From the NCBI RefSeq assembly GCF_020164435.1, contig NZ_JAIUDQ010000015.1:1-64000 (forward strand): a stretch of 64,000 bases of DNA. Direction: 5' to 3'. The notes beneath the pieces are model-generated. The model ran no database searches. It had not been told where the DNA came from and saw nothing but the letters and a program-made list of their open reading frames with translations. The position numbers and the translations under genes are program-made. This document shows, one piece after another, positions 17,515 to 27,600 of the stretch (the first letter of the stretch is position 1; every line of letters begins with the position of its first letter). The DNA is from Phyllobacterium lublinensis (GTDB lineage: Bacteria; Pseudomonadota; Alphaproteobacteria; Rhizobiales; Rhizobiaceae).

Positions 17515-19566
17515 TCAGCCGAGCCCACGCTTTTCGATCATCGCATCGGGCGTGGGCATCTTGCCGCGGAATGCCTTGTACAATTCCTCAGGATCGCGGC
17601 TTCCGCCGGCCGAGTAGATATACTGCTTCAACTTCGCTGCCAGATCGGCATTGAAGACATCGCCGGTTTCCTCGAACGCCTTGAAGGCGTCTGCGTCGAG
17701 CACTTCGGACCACATGTAGGAGTAATATCCTGCAGAGTAGCCATCGCCGGAAAACACGTGATTGAAGTGCGGCGTGCGGTGACGCATGATGATGGCGTCG
17801 GGCATCTGAAGCTTCTTCAAAGTGTCAGCCTCGAACTGAAGGGGATCCGCTGGCGGTTTGCCGTCAGCGTGGAACGCCATGTCCACCAATGCGGAAGAGG
17901 TGAACTCAACCGTATTGAAACCGGCATTGAAGGTATTTGCCGCGAGCACTTTTTCCAGCAGCTCGGCGGGCATTGCTGCACCGGTACGATAATGTACCGC
18001 GTATTTTTCGAGGATGGCCGGAACGGTCAGCCAGTGCTCATAGAGTTGCGAGGGTAGCTCGACGAAATCGCGTGACACTGAAGTACCCGAGACGCCTGGC
18101 CAGGTGACATCGGAGAGCAGACCATGCAGCGCGTGGCCAAACTCATGGAAAAGCGTCCGGGCACCGTCGAGGGAAAGCAGGGCGGGCTCGCCTTTGGGTG
18201 GCTTGGCGAAGTTCATGACATTGTAGATGATCGGTGTGTGCTCGCCATCAAGCTTGTGCTGCGACTTGAGCGCACTCATCCATGCACCGGAACGTTTCGA
18301 CTGGCGGTTGAAGTAATCGCCAAGGAACAGACCACGCTTGCTGCCATCAGGGTTGAGGACTTCCCACACACGCACGTCAGGGTGCCATGTCGGGATGCCG
18401 GTTTTCTCCTGAAAGCGCAAACCGAAAAGACGGGTGGCGACATCGAAGCAGGCTTCGATGATCTTCTCCAACTGCAAATAGGGCTTCAGCTCGGTCTCAT
18501 CGAAGGCAAAGCGCTCATTGCGCAGCTTTTCGGCATAGTAACGCCAATCCCACGGTTCGACCTTGTGATTGCGCCCCTCGGTCGCAATCAACCGCTGCAG
18601 GTCGCTTTCCTCTTCGGAAGCGCGTGCGCGCGCCTTGTCCCAAACGGGCTCAAGCAGTTCCATGACAGCCTTCGGCGTCTTGGCCATGGTATCGTCGAGC
18701 TTGAAGGCTGCAAAACTCTCATAACCGAGTAACCCTGCCTTCTCTGCACGCAACTTCACCATCTCTGCGACAATGGCGGTATTGTCCGTCTCGCCGCCGT
18801 TCTGCCCACGCGCTGCCCATGCGCGGAATGCCTTCTCGCGGAGAACCCGGTTTTCCGAGAACGACAGGAACGGCTCTATGATCGAACGGGACAAGGTCAC
18901 GGCCCAGGCATCCGGGCGATTGCGCTCTTCTGCCGCGCCGCGCATCGCATCACGGACAAAATCGGGCAAGCCGGCAAGTTCCGGCTCATCCTCGATGAAA
19001 AGTGCCCAGTCTGCTTCGTCCTTCAGGACATTCTGACCGAATTGGGCACCGAGGCTGGCGAGCCTTTCGTTGATATCAGCAAGACGGGCTTTGCCGTTGT
19101 CATCCAGTCGCGCGCCGCTGCGTACGAAACCCTTCCAGGTCTTTTCCAACACCCGATCCGTTTCGGCATCGAGCCCAAGGAGATCGCGCTGTTCGTAGAG
19201 CGAGTCAATGCGCGCGAAGAGCAATGGGTTCATCATGATCGAGGAAGAGTGGCGGGACATTTTCGGGGCGATGACACGCTCGAGCGCCTGGATTTTATCG
19301 TTTGTATGCGCACCTGCGAGCAGCCAGAAGATCGCCGAGACATGGTCAAGCTGCTTTCCGGATAACTGCAATGCTTTCAGGGTGTTGTCGATCGTGGGGA
19401 CTTCCGAATCATTGACGATAGCATCGATGTCCGCGAGATCACTGGCGAGTGCGGCGTCGAATGCAGCGGCAAAATCATCATCTGTGAAAGCAGTAAAATC
19501 CGGCAGCCCCAGCGGCCCCGTCCATTCGGTCAGTGCGGTATTGATAGCTGGTTTGGTTGAGGACAT
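17515..19566 (-). CDS. dcp: M3 family peptidyl-dipeptidase (Dcp-like)
   Basis: 683 residues from the ATG at 19566 (MSSTKPAIN), with GGAG 7 nt upstream. A zinc peptidase of the thimet/neurolysin family; Dcp removes C-terminal dipeptides. The active site FHEFGHALHGLLSD contains HExxH. The following SGTSVSRDFVELPSQ resembles Dcp more than oligopeptidase A. No signal peptide, so cytoplasmic. It is convergent with ohr. An in-frame extension with three Cys upstream lacks an RBS. Confidence 0.9.
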   Translation of the reverse strand: MSSTKPAINTALTEWTGPLGLPDFTAFTDDDFAAAFDAALASDLADIDAIVNDSEVPTIDNTLKALQLSGKQLDHVSAIFWLLAGAHTNDKIQALERVIAPKMSRHSSSIMMNPLLFARIDSLYEQRDLLGLDAETDRVLEKTWKGFVRSGARLDDNGKARLADINERLASLGAQFGQNVLKDEADWALFIEDEPELAGLPDFVRDAMRGAAEERNRPDAWAVTLSRSIIEPFLSFSENRVLREKAFRAWAARGQNGGETDNTAIVAEMVKLRAEKAGLLGYESFAAFKLDDTMAKTPKAVMELLEPVWDKARARASEEESDLQRLIATEGRNHKVEPWDWRYYAEKLRNERFAFDETELKPYLQLEKIIEACFDVATRLFGLRFQEKTGIPTWHPDVRVWEVLNPDGSKRGLFLGDYFNRQSKRSGAWMSALKSQHKLDGEHTPIIYNVMNFAKPPKGEPALLSLDGARTLFHEFGHALHGLLSDVTWPGVSGTSVSRDFVELPSQLYEHWLTVPAILEKYAVHYRTGAAMPAELLEKVLAANTFNAGFNTVEFTSSALVDMAFHADGKPPADPLQFEADTLKKLQMPDAIIMRHRTPHFNHVFSGDGYSAGYYSYMWSEVLDADAFKAFEETGDVFNADLAAKLKQYIYSAGGSRDPEELYKAFRGKMPTPDAMIEKRGLG

Positions 19567-19646
19567 GGGGCGCTCCGTCAAGTAGCAACAACAGGGTTCT
19601 AACATCTAGGACGGAGACGACGCACTCACAAGTGGGCAGACTCGAA

Positions 19647-19673
19647 ACAAAAAAGCGGGGCAGGGCCCCGCTT
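19647..19673 (-). terminator. Rho-independent terminator of argG
   Basis: A 9-bp GC-rich stem (19653-19661 with 19665-19673) with a 3-nt loop. On the minus strand it is followed by TTTTTT. It lies 21 bp beyond the argG stop. Confidence 0.85.
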
Positions 19674-19693
19674 GATTTGCTGTTGGAATGTTG

Positions 19694-20917
19694 TCAGCTC
19701 GATCGCTTGCGTGCCGCCAGCGTCCGCAGACGCAGGGCATTGAGGCGTATGAACCCGGCAGCATCCTTCTGGTCATAGGCGCCGCGATCATCTTCAAATG
19801 TCACGAGCGCATCGGAATAGAGTGATTTCTTCGACTTGCGGCCAGAGACCATGACATTGCCCTTGTAGAGCTTCAGGCGAACGCTGCCCTCGACATCTTC
19901 CTGGCTCTTGTCGATCATCGCCTGCAGCATTTCGCGTTCGGGCGAGAACCAGAAGCCATTATAGATGAGCTCGGCATAGCGTGGCATGAACTCGTCTTTC
20001 AGGTGGGCGGCCCCACGGTCAAGCGTAATGGATTCCATCGCGCGATGGGCGGCCAGCAGAATGGTACCGCCCGGTGTCTCGTAGACGCCACGCGATTTCA
20101 TGCCCACAAACCGGTTCTCGACGAGATCAAGCCGGCCGATGCCATTGTCGCGGCCAAGGTCGTTAAGTGTTCTGAGGAGAGTGGCCGGCGACAGCGCCTT
20201 GCCGTCAATAGCCACCGCATCACCCTTCTCGAATGCAATCTCAATCTCTGTCACCTTGTCGGGAGCATCCATTGGCGAAATCGTGCGCTGGTGCACGTAC
20301 TCCGGCGCTTCCTGCCACGGATCCTCGAGAACCTTCCCCTCTGATGAGGAATGCAGAAGATTGGCGTCTACGGAGAACGGTGCTTCGCCGAGCTTATCCT
20401 TGGCGATCGGAATCTGATGTTCGCGCGCAAATTCCAGCAGATCGGTGCGGGATTTGAATGTCCAGTCGCGCCAGGGCGCGATCACCTTGATATCGGGGTT
20501 GAGCGCATAGGCCGAGAGCTCGAAGCGTACCTGGTCGTTGCCCTTGCCTGTCGCGCCATGCGCAATCGCATCGGCGCCCGTCCGCGCGGCGATCTCGACC
20601 AGATGTTTGGAAATCAATGGGCGTGCGATGGACGTACCGAGCAGGTAGACCCCTTCATAGACGGCGTTGGCACGGAACATCGGGAACACGAAATCGCGCA
20701 CGAATTCTTCGCGGACGTCCTCGATATAGATTTCCTTGATGCCGAGCATCTCGGCTTTCTTGCGCGCCGGCTCAAGTTCTTCGCCCTGGCCAAGATCCGC
20801 CGTGAAGGTTACGACTTCAGCACCAAGCTCAGTCTGTAGCCATTTCAGGATGATGGATGTATCGAGGCCGCCCGAATAGGCCAGCACGACTTTCTTGACG
20901 TCTTTCCACTTGTTCAT
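19694..20917 (-). CDS. argG: Argininosuccinate synthase ArgG
   Basis: 407 residues from the ATG at 20917 ([11 protein letters not shown]), with AGGGA upstream. It joins citrulline and aspartate using ATP in arginine synthesis. The N-type ATP pyrophosphatase motif AYSGGLDTS (about 12-20) and the family signature [15 protein letters not shown] are intact. It is a single gene with its own terminator; no other arginine genes are nearby. Confidence 0.97.
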   Translation of the reverse strand: MNKWKDVKKVVLAYSGGLDTSIILKWLQTELGAEVVTFTADLGQGEELEPARKKAEMLGIKEIYIEDVREEFVRDFVFPMFRANAVYEGVYLLGTSIARPLISKHLVEIAARTGADAIAHGATGKGNDQVRFELSAYALNPDIKVIAPWRDWTFKSRTDLLEFAREHQIPIAKDKLGEAPFSVDANLLHSSSEGKVLEDPWQEAPEYVHQRTISPMDAPDKVTEIEIAFEKGDAVAIDGKALSPATLLRTLNDLGRDNGIGRLDLVENRFVGMKSRGVYETPGGTILLAAHRAMESITLDRGAAHLKDEFMPRYAELIYNGFWFSPEREMLQAMIDKSQEDVEGSVRLKLYKGNVMVSGRKSKKSLYSDALVTFEDDRGAYDQKDAAGFIRLNALRLRTLAARKRSS

Positions 20918-21180
20918 TGCGTTTCCCTGGATCCGGACCAACTAATATTGTGTTGCCGGTCTTTTAACAGTTGACGCACCGTTGGCAAGGTCGGTGTTGG
21001 CGCCTCCGCGGGCCGCTGTCCTCCCATGTTGGCCATTTTCTGTCCTCGCCTGCTTCCGGCCGTCGGGGCTGGCAAACTGCGTCAACGATCCACGAGCCGG
21101 GCGATGATGCCATTGCTCCGAATTGAGTGGCGAAACCCTGACTTTCGCGTTAGCTTCCGCCAGTTCAGACGGAGCCCATC

Positions 21181-21822
21181 ATGACCTTCATTCCCGAATG
21201 GCCGATTATTCTGCAGTTCGCTATCGCAACTTTCGTTTTATCCATCACGCCGGGTCCTGATATGACTCTTTTTGTCGGGCGGGCGCTGTCGGAGGGCAAG
21301 GCCGCCGGGTTTGCGTGTCTGGCGGGTGCCAGCAGCGGTGTTGTGGTGCATACGACGATGGTTGCGATCGGCCTTTCGGCATTGATCGTGGCATCACCCA
21401 GTGCGTTCCTGGCCCTCAAAATCGTAGGCGCGGGTTACCTCGTCTGGCTCGCCTATCAGGCAATTCGCCATGGTTCCGCGTTCTCGCCGGAAAAAAAGAC
21501 GGGCCAGACGCATACTTTGTTCCAGAACTGGCTGACGGGGCTCGGCATCAATCTGCTGAACCCGAAAATCATACTGTTCTTCATGACGTTCCTGCCGCAA
21601 TTCGTCTCGGCCTCGGATCCGCACGCCCCCGGGAAGCTGTTCTTTCTGGGTGTCCTGTTCATTCCCTTGGCCCTGCCGGTCGTGGCGCCGATGATTATCG
21701 CCGCTGACAGGTTTTCAAGATTGCTCAAGAAAAACCCGACCGTGACGCGGGTCACCGACTGGCTGTTTGCCGGGGTGTTTTCGGCTTTCGCCGCGAAAAT
21801 TCTGATGGCTCAGGCGAAGTGA
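21181..21822 (+). CDS. LysE family translocator
   Basis: 213 residues, the LysE/RhtB amino-acid exporter size, with about six transmembrane segments. The N-terminal TPGPDMTLFVGRALSEGKAAG motif and GLGINLLNPKIILFF in the middle are diagnostic. The substrate is not predictable; the family exports amino acids or derivatives. The gene stands alone; its stop lies 9 bp from the convergent 141-residue membrane protein. A second LysE gene occurs at 55.4 kb. Confidence 0.92.
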   Translation: MTFIPEWPIILQFAIATFVLSITPGPDMTLFVGRALSEGKAAGFACLAGASSGVVVHTTMVAIGLSALIVASPSAFLALKIVGAGYLVWLAYQAIRHGSAFSPEKKTGQTHTLFQNWLTGLGINLLNPKIILFFMTFLPQFVSASDPHAPGKLFFLGVLFIPLALPVVAPMIIAADRFSRLLKKNPTVTRVTDWLFAGVFSAFAAKILMAQAK

Positions 21823-21830
21823 TGTCTGCG

Positions 21831-22256
21831 CTAGTGTTTCGGTGGCGCTGCGATTAGACCAGCGCTGCGTCCCGAGACCAGCCAGTAGGCAAAGCCGCCG
21901 ACGATGCCGGTCGCCAGGATGGCCGCGAATGTACCAATATCTTCGGTCTGCGGCTGCCATTTCCAGACGATGATGACAATAGCGACGGCGCCGCCTCCCA
22001 GCGCGTAGAACAGCCAATCGCGCCAACCGGTCAATTCTGCATAGAGGATGATTACGGATGCAGGAAAGAACACGCTATAGCCTATGACCACCGCAAAGAT
22101 CGGCACAGTGTTATAGATGAATGGCCCTTCGGCACCGATAAGCTGCGAACTTCCGAGCAACAGCAGATTGAGAAACAGCGAAGCTGCAACGATGGCAAAC
22201 AGAAAGCCAAGCACGATTAGCGCAAAGCGCAGAAGATAGAGCAGGAACCGTCTCAA
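21831..22256 (-). CDS. Conserved membrane protein of unknown function
   Basis: 141 residues with four predicted hydrophobic segments (about 5-33, 48-72, 81-98 and 106-127) and a positively charged N-terminus. No enzyme motif is visible. Its start overlaps the rlmN stop by 4 nt (ATGA), so it is translated together with rlmN. I do not recognise the family with certainty; similar small four-helix proteins follow rlmN in other Rhizobiales. Confidence 0.8.
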   Translation of the reverse strand: MRRFLLYLLRFALIVLGFLFAIVAASLFLNLLLLGSSQLIGAEGPFIYNTVPIFAVVIGYSVFFPASVIILYAELTGWRDWLFYALGGGAVAIVIIVWKWQPQTEDIGTFAAILATGIVGGFAYWLVSGRSAGLIAAPPKH

Positions 22257-23491
22257 TCTTCACCGTGCCCGGCAATCATCGCCGCCTCGAAGGCGAGCCG
22301 ATCGGTCTTCTTCATGCGTTCCGACTCTGACTTCAACTGCCCGCAGGCTGCAAGGATGTCGCGGCCGCGCGGCGTGCGAATAGGCGAGGCATAGCCGGCA
22401 TTGTTCACGTAGTCGGCGAACTTCTCGATCTGTTCCCAGTCGGAACACTGGTAGTTGACGCCGGGCCATGGATTGAATGGGATCAGGTTGATCTTGGCCG
22501 GGATGCCCTTGAGCAGCCGGACGAGCTCCTTCGCGTCTTCAAGTGAATCGTTGACGCCCTTGAGCATCACATACTCGAAAGTAATGCGCTTGGAATTGGA
22601 AAGGCTCGGATAGGCCCGGCATGCGTCGAGAAGTTCCTTCAACGGATACTTCTTGTTGATCGGCACGAGCATATCGCGCAGGTCGTCGTTGACGGCGTGC
22701 AGCGAGATAGCCAGCATCACCCCGATTTCCTCGCCCGTGCGGTAGATCTCAGGCACGACGCCGGAGGTCGAAAGCGTGATGCGACGCTTGGACAAGGAGA
22801 GCCCGTCGCCATCGGAGGCGATCAACAGGGCTTTTTTCACATTGTCGAAATTGTAGAGGGGCTCGCCCATGCCCATCATGACGATGTTTGAAACCTTGCG
22901 GCCTTCAGCGGGCACGATCGCGCCATCCGGCGTGTTGCGATCCGGAAAATCGCCCAGCCGATCCCGCGCGATCAGCAATTGCGACAGGATTTCTTCCGCT
23001 GTCAGATTACGAACCAGCTTCTGGGTGCCGGTATGGCAGAAGGAACAGGTAAGCGTGCAGCCGACCTGGCTCGATATGCACAACGTTCCGCGGCCCTCTT
23101 CAGGGATGTAAACCGTTTCGATTTCGACCGGCCGCCCGGCCCCGCGTGGCGGAAAGCGGAACAGCCACTTGCGCGTTCCATCGTTGGAAATCTGTTCTTC
23201 GACGATTTCGGGACGGGCGATGTTGAAATGCCGCGCAAGAAGCTCACGCATCTCGCGCGAAATGTTCAACATATCGGCAAAATCGGACACGCCGCGCACA
23301 TAGAGCCAATGCCAGAGCTGCGCGACACGCATTTTGACCTGCCGTTCCGGGACGCCGATCGCCACGAGCGCTTCGCTCATTTCTGCACGCGACAGGCCAA
23401 TCAATGAAGGCATTTCTGCCATCGGGCTGCGCAGGACGTCGCGGGATTTGTCCCGGGCTACAGGATGGGTCAGGTCAAGCGATACGGACAT
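22253..23491 (-). CDS. rlmN: 23S rRNA (adenine(2503)-C2)/tRNA(adenine-37) methyltransferase RlmN
   Basis: 412 residues. A radical SAM enzyme that methylates C2 of A2503 in 23S rRNA and A37 of some tRNAs. The iron-sulfur CxxxCxxC is in [14 protein letters not shown], and a C-terminal Cys in DILAACGQL fits the methyl-carrying residue of the family. The GMGEPL motif is present. It overlaps the downstream membrane-protein gene. The N-terminal ~30 residues are less conserved; an internal start such as MAEMPSL is possible. Confidence 0.95.
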   Translation of the reverse strand: MSVSLDLTHPVARDKSRDVLRSPMAEMPSLIGLSRAEMSEALVAIGVPERQVKMRVAQLWHWLYVRGVSDFADMLNISREMRELLARHFNIARPEIVEEQISNDGTRKWLFRFPPRGAGRPVEIETVYIPEEGRGTLCISSQVGCTLTCSFCHTGTQKLVRNLTAEEILSQLLIARDRLGDFPDRNTPDGAIVPAEGRKVSNIVMMGMGEPLYNFDNVKKALLIASDGDGLSLSKRRITLSTSGVVPEIYRTGEEIGVMLAISLHAVNDDLRDMLVPINKKYPLKELLDACRAYPSLSNSKRITFEYVMLKGVNDSLEDAKELVRLLKGIPAKINLIPFNPWPGVNYQCSDWEQIEKFADYVNNAGYASPIRTPRGRDILAACGQLKSESERMKKTDRLAFEAAMIAGHGED

Positions 23492-23563
23492 TGGGATTTT
23501 CTACGTTCTCATTGGAAGCGGGGCTCATATCACGTTCCAGCGCTGGCGTCACCTCTGCAAGCG

Positions 23564-23590
23564 AAAAGGCCGGACATCGCTGTCCGGCCT
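23564..23590 (-). terminator. Rho-independent terminator of the ialB-family gene
   Basis: A perfect 10-bp stem (23567-23576 with 23581-23590), TCGC loop, and TTTT on the minus strand, 26 bp past the stop of the IalB-family gene and before rlmN. Confidence 0.85.
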
Positions 23591-23615
23591 CCATTGGATT
23601 GGTGCTGGTCCTGGT

Positions 23616-24119
23616 TTACTTGCAGGTCGCGATTGCCTTCAGGGCGGCCGATACGCCCTTCAGCGAATAGGCGTAGCTGGTTTTGGTCCCGCGTTTCGAA
23701 ACGGCGCTGATAGACATCTTCTGGCCGGAACGCAGGGCTGCCACGAGTTGCGGTTCCTCGGCAGCGTTTTCCATCCACCCGTGACTTCCGTTCGTGAACA
23801 TCGAAAAGTTGCGATTGTCGATCGTCACGGTGACCTTCGAGTTCTGCTGAAGGTCGTAGCCGGCCTTGAATTGCGGCTCAAAGCTAACGTTCTGCCCGGG
23901 CTTCTGGCTTACCATGAAGAAATTATCGCCGTGGTCGACGCTCGCGGGTTGTTTATCAATCGGAACGGAAAGGACGTAGCAAACCTTGCCGTTGCCCTGC
24001 TGGTAGCTGTAAGCGCCCCAGGCGTTGAACTGGCTGATCTGGCTTGGCGTCTGGGCAAGAGCTGTTCCTGCCAGCCCAAGCAAGAGCACCGAGGTCGCTA
24101 CGATTGATTTTCCAAACAT
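23616..24119 (-). CDS. Invasion-associated locus B (IalB) family protein
   Basis: 167 residues. A Sec signal peptide with cleavage likely after ALA (about residue 22) precedes a periplasmic IalB-type beta domain: FNAWGAYSYQQGNGKVCYV with a conserved Cys, a second Cys at the very C-terminus (IATCK), probably forming a disulfide, and the VSKRGTKTSYAYSLKG strand. IalB was named for Bartonella erythrocyte invasion, but the family is widespread in non-pathogenic Rhizobiales, so no virulence role is implied. It has its own terminator. Confidence 0.9.
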   Translation of the reverse strand: MFGKSIVATSVLLLGLAGTALAQTPSQISQFNAWGAYSYQQGNGKVCYVLSVPIDKQPASVDHGDNFFMVSQKPGQNVSFEPQFKAGYDLQQNSKVTVTIDNRNFSMFTNGSHGWMENAAEEPQLVAALRSGQKMSISAVSKRGTKTSYAYSLKGVSAALKAIATCK

Positions 24120-24404
24120 TTTACCTACCAGTTCCTGTCGTACGCTTCATAACTCGTGAACCGGCAATGGTCCGGAAAATAATCCGGATGCTGCATTGTC
24201 CAGTTCGCTCCTCTAAATTTGACTTAATCTGGGTTACCAAACGGTGAAGACAGGGTCAAAAAAGCTGATCGAGAGCCATGAAGGTTACATCCTAATCGAA
24301 GTCCCACACGCCAACTCCAGCCAAACAAAAGCGGCGAGACTTTGACATTGGCGCCGATCACATCGTTGTGATCCAACCTTCGTACTTGCTATATGCTCAG
24401 CTGG

Positions 24405-24803
24405 CTACAAGCCACCCTGTGGTGAAGCTCCTCGATCGAGCTCTTCAAGTGCCTTTTTCGCCGCTGCGCGATGGGCCGGGGTGATGTTGGTGCGGATCGC
24501 CGTCAGGGCTGCCATCAATACGGCCACGTCATCGGAGAAGCCGAGACCGAGGACAATGTCCGGGATGAAGTCGAGCGGCAGCACGAAGTAGGCGAGCGAC
24601 GCCAGGAGTATCCCGCGTACGCGAGTGGGGGTGGCGGGGTCGAGCGCGCAGAAGTAGCCGGCGATTACCTCGTCCAGAAACGGGATGGCCTTCGCGGCCC
24701 TGCCTGCCGTCTTCCAGAACCGCGCTCGGACGCGCTCCTCACGTGAACGCTGTTTGTCGTCACTGCCCGGCTCGAGAATTTCGCCAATCTTTACGTCGTC
24801 CAT
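24405..24803 (-). CDS. YkvA family protein (DUF1232)
   Basis: 132 residues from the ATG at 24803 (MDDVKIGEIL); GGAAGAGGG lies just upstream. The YkvA/DUF1232 core, YFVLPLDFIPDIVLGLGFSDD, forms a membrane-associated segment at about residues 74-95. Function is unknown. A much longer in-frame extension to 24962 has no similarity and is rejected. The 285-bp gap downstream to the IalB gene holds no feature I can support. Confidence 0.85.
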   Translation of the reverse strand: MDDVKIGEILEPGSDDKQRSREERVRARFWKTAGRAAKAIPFLDEVIAGYFCALDPATPTRVRGILLASLAYFVLPLDFIPDIVLGLGFSDDVAVLMAALTAIRTNITPAHRAAAKKALEELDRGASPQGGL

Positions 24804-25009
24804 CCCTCTTCCTTCAGGTTGTGCTTGAAAACATGGGTAGCCGAGTGGACGGCTACAAGAGTTTTCATCAAAATGCCGTGTATTTATCGTGTCCGGCAAA
24901 TCATTCATGCGCTGCGCCGAATTTAGCCGAGATAGCGGTTGCGTGCGGTGAATTTTCTCCATATCTGCCCGGCAGCTTCACCACTCCTCGGGTCACGGTG
25001 TCACCATCC

Positions 25010-25480
25010 ATGGAAATGCTTCCCTTCCGCTCCGCTCTTTTTGTCTGCCTGGGCAATATTTGCCGATCACCACTGGCGGAAGGCATTTTCAGATCGGTCA
25101 TGACAACCGAGCGCAAGGGTGAGGGAATTATCATCGATTCCGCTGGCACCAATGGATACCATACGGGCGAAGCGCCGGATCGACGCTCGATTGCCGTTGC
25201 GAGCAGGCATGGGATCGACATCTCGCGTCAGCGCTGCAGGCAGCTGGCTGACGAAGATTATGTTCGTTTTGATCTGATTTTGGGCATGGACGATGCCAAT
25301 GTTGCTGCCATCGCTGCACGACAACCCGCCAATGCTCGCGCGCAAACCGGTCTTTTCTGCGGGATTGCGCTCGGCGAACACCGGCAAATCCCAGATCCGT
25401 ATTACGGTACCGATGCTGACTTCGAGCGTGCCTACCGGATGATCCGAGCAGCTTCGGAAGGTCTTTCGAAACTGTTCTGA
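25010..25480 (+). CDS. Low-molecular-weight protein-tyrosine-phosphatase family protein
   Basis: 156 residues from the ATG at 25010; an ATG two codons on (25016) is equally possible, and neither has a clear RBS. The phosphatase loop CLGNICRS places the nucleophile at C13 and Arg at 19. The general acid is D129 in DPYYG. Such enzymes dephosphorylate phosphotyrosine on proteins, often in polysaccharide or stress control; the arsenate reductase relatives lack DPYY. Its last 49 nt overlap the tail of the convergent thpR. Confidence 0.9.
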   Translation: MEMLPFRSALFVCLGNICRSPLAEGIFRSVMTTERKGEGIIIDSAGTNGYHTGEAPDRRSIAVASRHGIDISRQRCRQLADEDYVRFDLILGMDDANVAAIAARQPANARAQTGLFCGIALGEHRQIPDPYYGTDADFERAYRMIRAASEGLSKLF

Positions 25481-26028
25481 CGAATAGAGCGCGGCGCCTC
25501 GAGCGGCCACGCCTCCTCGACAATATAGGGACCACCGCCGATCGAATCGCGCGACGACATCAAGACGAACCGTCCGATGGTGAACGGCTCGGTGGCGAAA
25601 TTGCCGCGTGAAGAGAGATAGTGTGCCACCTCTTCACCACGCACATTGCGCAATCTGGCGAGCGTCACATGCGGCGTGAACTTGCGTGGGTCGGCCGGCA
25701 GCATCAGGCGTTGGCATATGCGCTCGATCTCCGCCTGCAGCGCCTGAATATCCGGTGAAGGCGACACCGCGGCAAAGATACTGTGTGGCTTCTTCGATCC
25801 GAACGCGTTGACGCCGGAAAGCTTGAGGGTGAATTCCGGCCGCCGGACACGATCAAGCGCATTGGCCACTTCATCGGCGACATGGCCTTCGACGTCGCCG
25901 ATAAAACGCAAGGTGATGTGATAGTTTTCGACGTCGATCCATCGGGCGCCTGGCAAACCACCACGCAAGAGCGACAGTGAGAGAGCGGCGTCCCTCGGGA
26001 TTTCGAGGGCAGTAAAGAGACGCGGCAT
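25432..26028 (-). CDS. thpR: RNA 2',3'-cyclic phosphodiesterase ThpR (2'-5' RNA ligase family)
   Basis: 198 residues. 2H phosphoesterase with both HxTx motifs: HITL at 37-40 and HVTL at 120-123. The family opens 2',3'-cyclic phosphates on RNA; the ligase activity is reversible in vitro. The C-terminal 16 codons or so, after EEAWPLEAPR, overlap the convergent phosphatase gene and are probably not part of the folded core. Confidence 0.92.
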   Translation of the reverse strand: MPRLFTALEIPRDAALSLSLLRGGLPGARWIDVENYHITLRFIGDVEGHVADEVANALDRVRRPEFTLKLSGVNAFGSKKPHSIFAAVSPSPDIQALQAEIERICQRLMLPADPRKFTPHVTLARLRNVRGEEVAHYLSSRGNFATEPFTIGRFVLMSSRDSIGGGPYIVEEAWPLEAPRSIRQNSFERPSEAARIIR

Positions 26029-26159
26029 AAGGCATCCTCCCCGAATCGAGTTGTAACTCTAGAGAATCATTGAATGAGTCCGGGGGCAAGGCGTAAAATC
26101 ACATTCTTCCGCCGCGCGACAAATTGGCCACGCAAATCTGTGAGCATGGCAGGCCGTTA

Positions 26160-26825
26160 CTATTGCGAGATGGCCGAAGTAGTTTCGGCGATGGTTTTCT
26201 CGATAACTGGCAGGAAGCCGTCGACCATCCTGGCGACACCTTTTGCGTTGGGGTGCATGCCATCCTCAAGCTGCAGTGATTTTTCTGCAGCCACACCTTC
26301 CATGAAAAACGGGTAGAGCGGCACGTCGTATTTCTGGGCCAGCCTGGGGAAGATGGCATTGAACTTTGCCTCATAATCATCGCCCATATTCGGTGGCGCA
26401 AGCATGCCGGCAAGAATGACCTGTACGTTCCGCTGCTTCAATTTCTCGATAATCTCCGCGAGATTTTTCTCGCTGAGCTCCGGCGAGATGCCGCGCAACG
26501 CGTCGTTGGCACCAAACTCGAGAATAACGAGGTCTGTGCCCTCTGGCACGGACCAATCGAGACGCGACAGACCGTCCGTCGTCGTCTCACCGGCGACGCC
26601 GGCATTGGCAATCGTAACATTCACACCCTTTTCTTGCAGGGCTTTCTCGAGTTGTGCGGTGAAAGAGTCCTGCATCGGCAGCTCGAAACCAGACATCAGA
26701 CTGTCCCCAAACCCGACAACGGTCAGCGGGTGGTCGGACACGCTTTTTTGATTAGCCAATGCGAAGGATGGCAAGGCAACAAGACCAAGAGAAACCAGGA
26801 ATTGTATCAATAGTTTGAATCTCAT
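26160..26825 (-). CDS. tesA: Arylesterase / GDSL lipase, TesA family
   Basis: 221 residues from the ATG at 26825 (MRFKLLIQFLVSL). Signal peptide ending near SFALA, then an SGNH hydrolase domain: block I GFGDSLMSG with the nucleophile Ser42, an LEFGANDALRG block III, and DGMHPNAKG with the Asp-His pair. It is a periplasmic esterase or thioesterase. It is divergent from an ABC/FtsX-like pair, the same three-gene arrangement as E. coli tesA-ybbA-ybbP. Confidence 0.92.
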   Translation of the reverse strand: MRFKLLIQFLVSLGLVALPSFALANQKSVSDHPLTVVGFGDSLMSGFELPMQDSFTAQLEKALQEKGVNVTIANAGVAGETTTDGLSRLDWSVPEGTDLVILEFGANDALRGISPELSEKNLAEIIEKLKQRNVQVILAGMLAPPNMGDDYEAKFNAIFPRLAQKYDVPLYPFFMEGVAAEKSLQLEDGMHPNAKGVARMVDGFLPVIEKTIAETTSAISQ

Positions 26826-26895
26826 TTTGAGGTACCCATATCTGACCAGCTGCAACCAGAGTCGGTGCCGACCATATCGCAAAGGAAGTCGTTTC

Positions 26896-27600
26896 GTGAC
26901 TGAATCCGTCATAGAACTTGATCACATTGAGTTGACACTTGGATCCGGTGCTTCCTCGGTCCATGTCCTGAAAGGGATCTCTCTGACCATCAATTACGGC
27001 CAGTCCGTCGGCATTGTCGGGCCCTCCGGTTCAGGAAAATCCACCCTTTTGATGGTCCTCGCAGGCCTGGAGCGCGTGGACGCCGGTTCGGTCCGGATCG
27101 CCGGCGAAAGGCTGGAAATCATGAATGAGGATGAAGCAGCATCCTTCCGTGGCAGGAATATTGGCATTGTATTCCAGTCCTTTCACCTCATCCCGAACAT
27201 GACCGCGCTTGAAAATGTCGCCGTTCCGCTGGAGCTGGCTGGCAATCCCGAAGCTTTTGCCATTGCCGCCCGCGTCCTTGCGGCGGTCGGGCTTGCGGAT
27301 CGCGTTACGCATTATCCGGGCGAATTGTCAGGGGGCGAACAGCAACGGGTGGCGATTGCACGGGCCCTTGCCCCCTCGCCAAAGATCCTCATCGCGGACG
27401 AGCCGACTGGGAATCTCGATACGGCGACCGGCAAGCAGATTGCTGATCTCCTGTTTGAAAAACAGAAGGAGCTGGGTCTTACCTTGGTCCTTGTAACCCA
27501 TGATGCCACCCTTGCAGCGCGTTGTGACCGGGAAATCCGCGTTCGATCCGGTCTGATCGAGGCTGACGAAGGCGCGCCGGAACTGGCGAAAACCGCATGA
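26896..27600 (+). CDS. ABC transporter ATP-binding protein (YbbA/LolD type)
   Basis: 234 residues from the GTG at 26896; AAGGAAG at 26882-26888 fits. Walker A GPSGSGKST, Q-loop VFQSFHLIPN, signature LSGGEQQR and Walker B ILIADEP are all intact. MacB/LolD-like subfamily. It overlaps the permease gene by 4 nt (ATGA). The E. coli counterpart YbbA has no firmly established substrate; the pairing with TesA suggests a role in lipid or lipoprotein-like substrates at the envelope. Confidence 0.92.
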   Translation: MTESVIELDHIELTLGSGASSVHVLKGISLTINYGQSVGIVGPSGSGKSTLLMVLAGLERVDAGSVRIAGERLEIMNEDEAASFRGRNIGIVFQSFHLIPNMTALENVAVPLELAGNPEAFAIAARVLAAVGLADRVTHYPGELSGGEQQRVAIARALAPSPKILIADEPTGNLDTATGKQIADLLFEKQKELGLTLVLVTHDATLAARCDREIRVRSGLIEADEGAPELAKTA

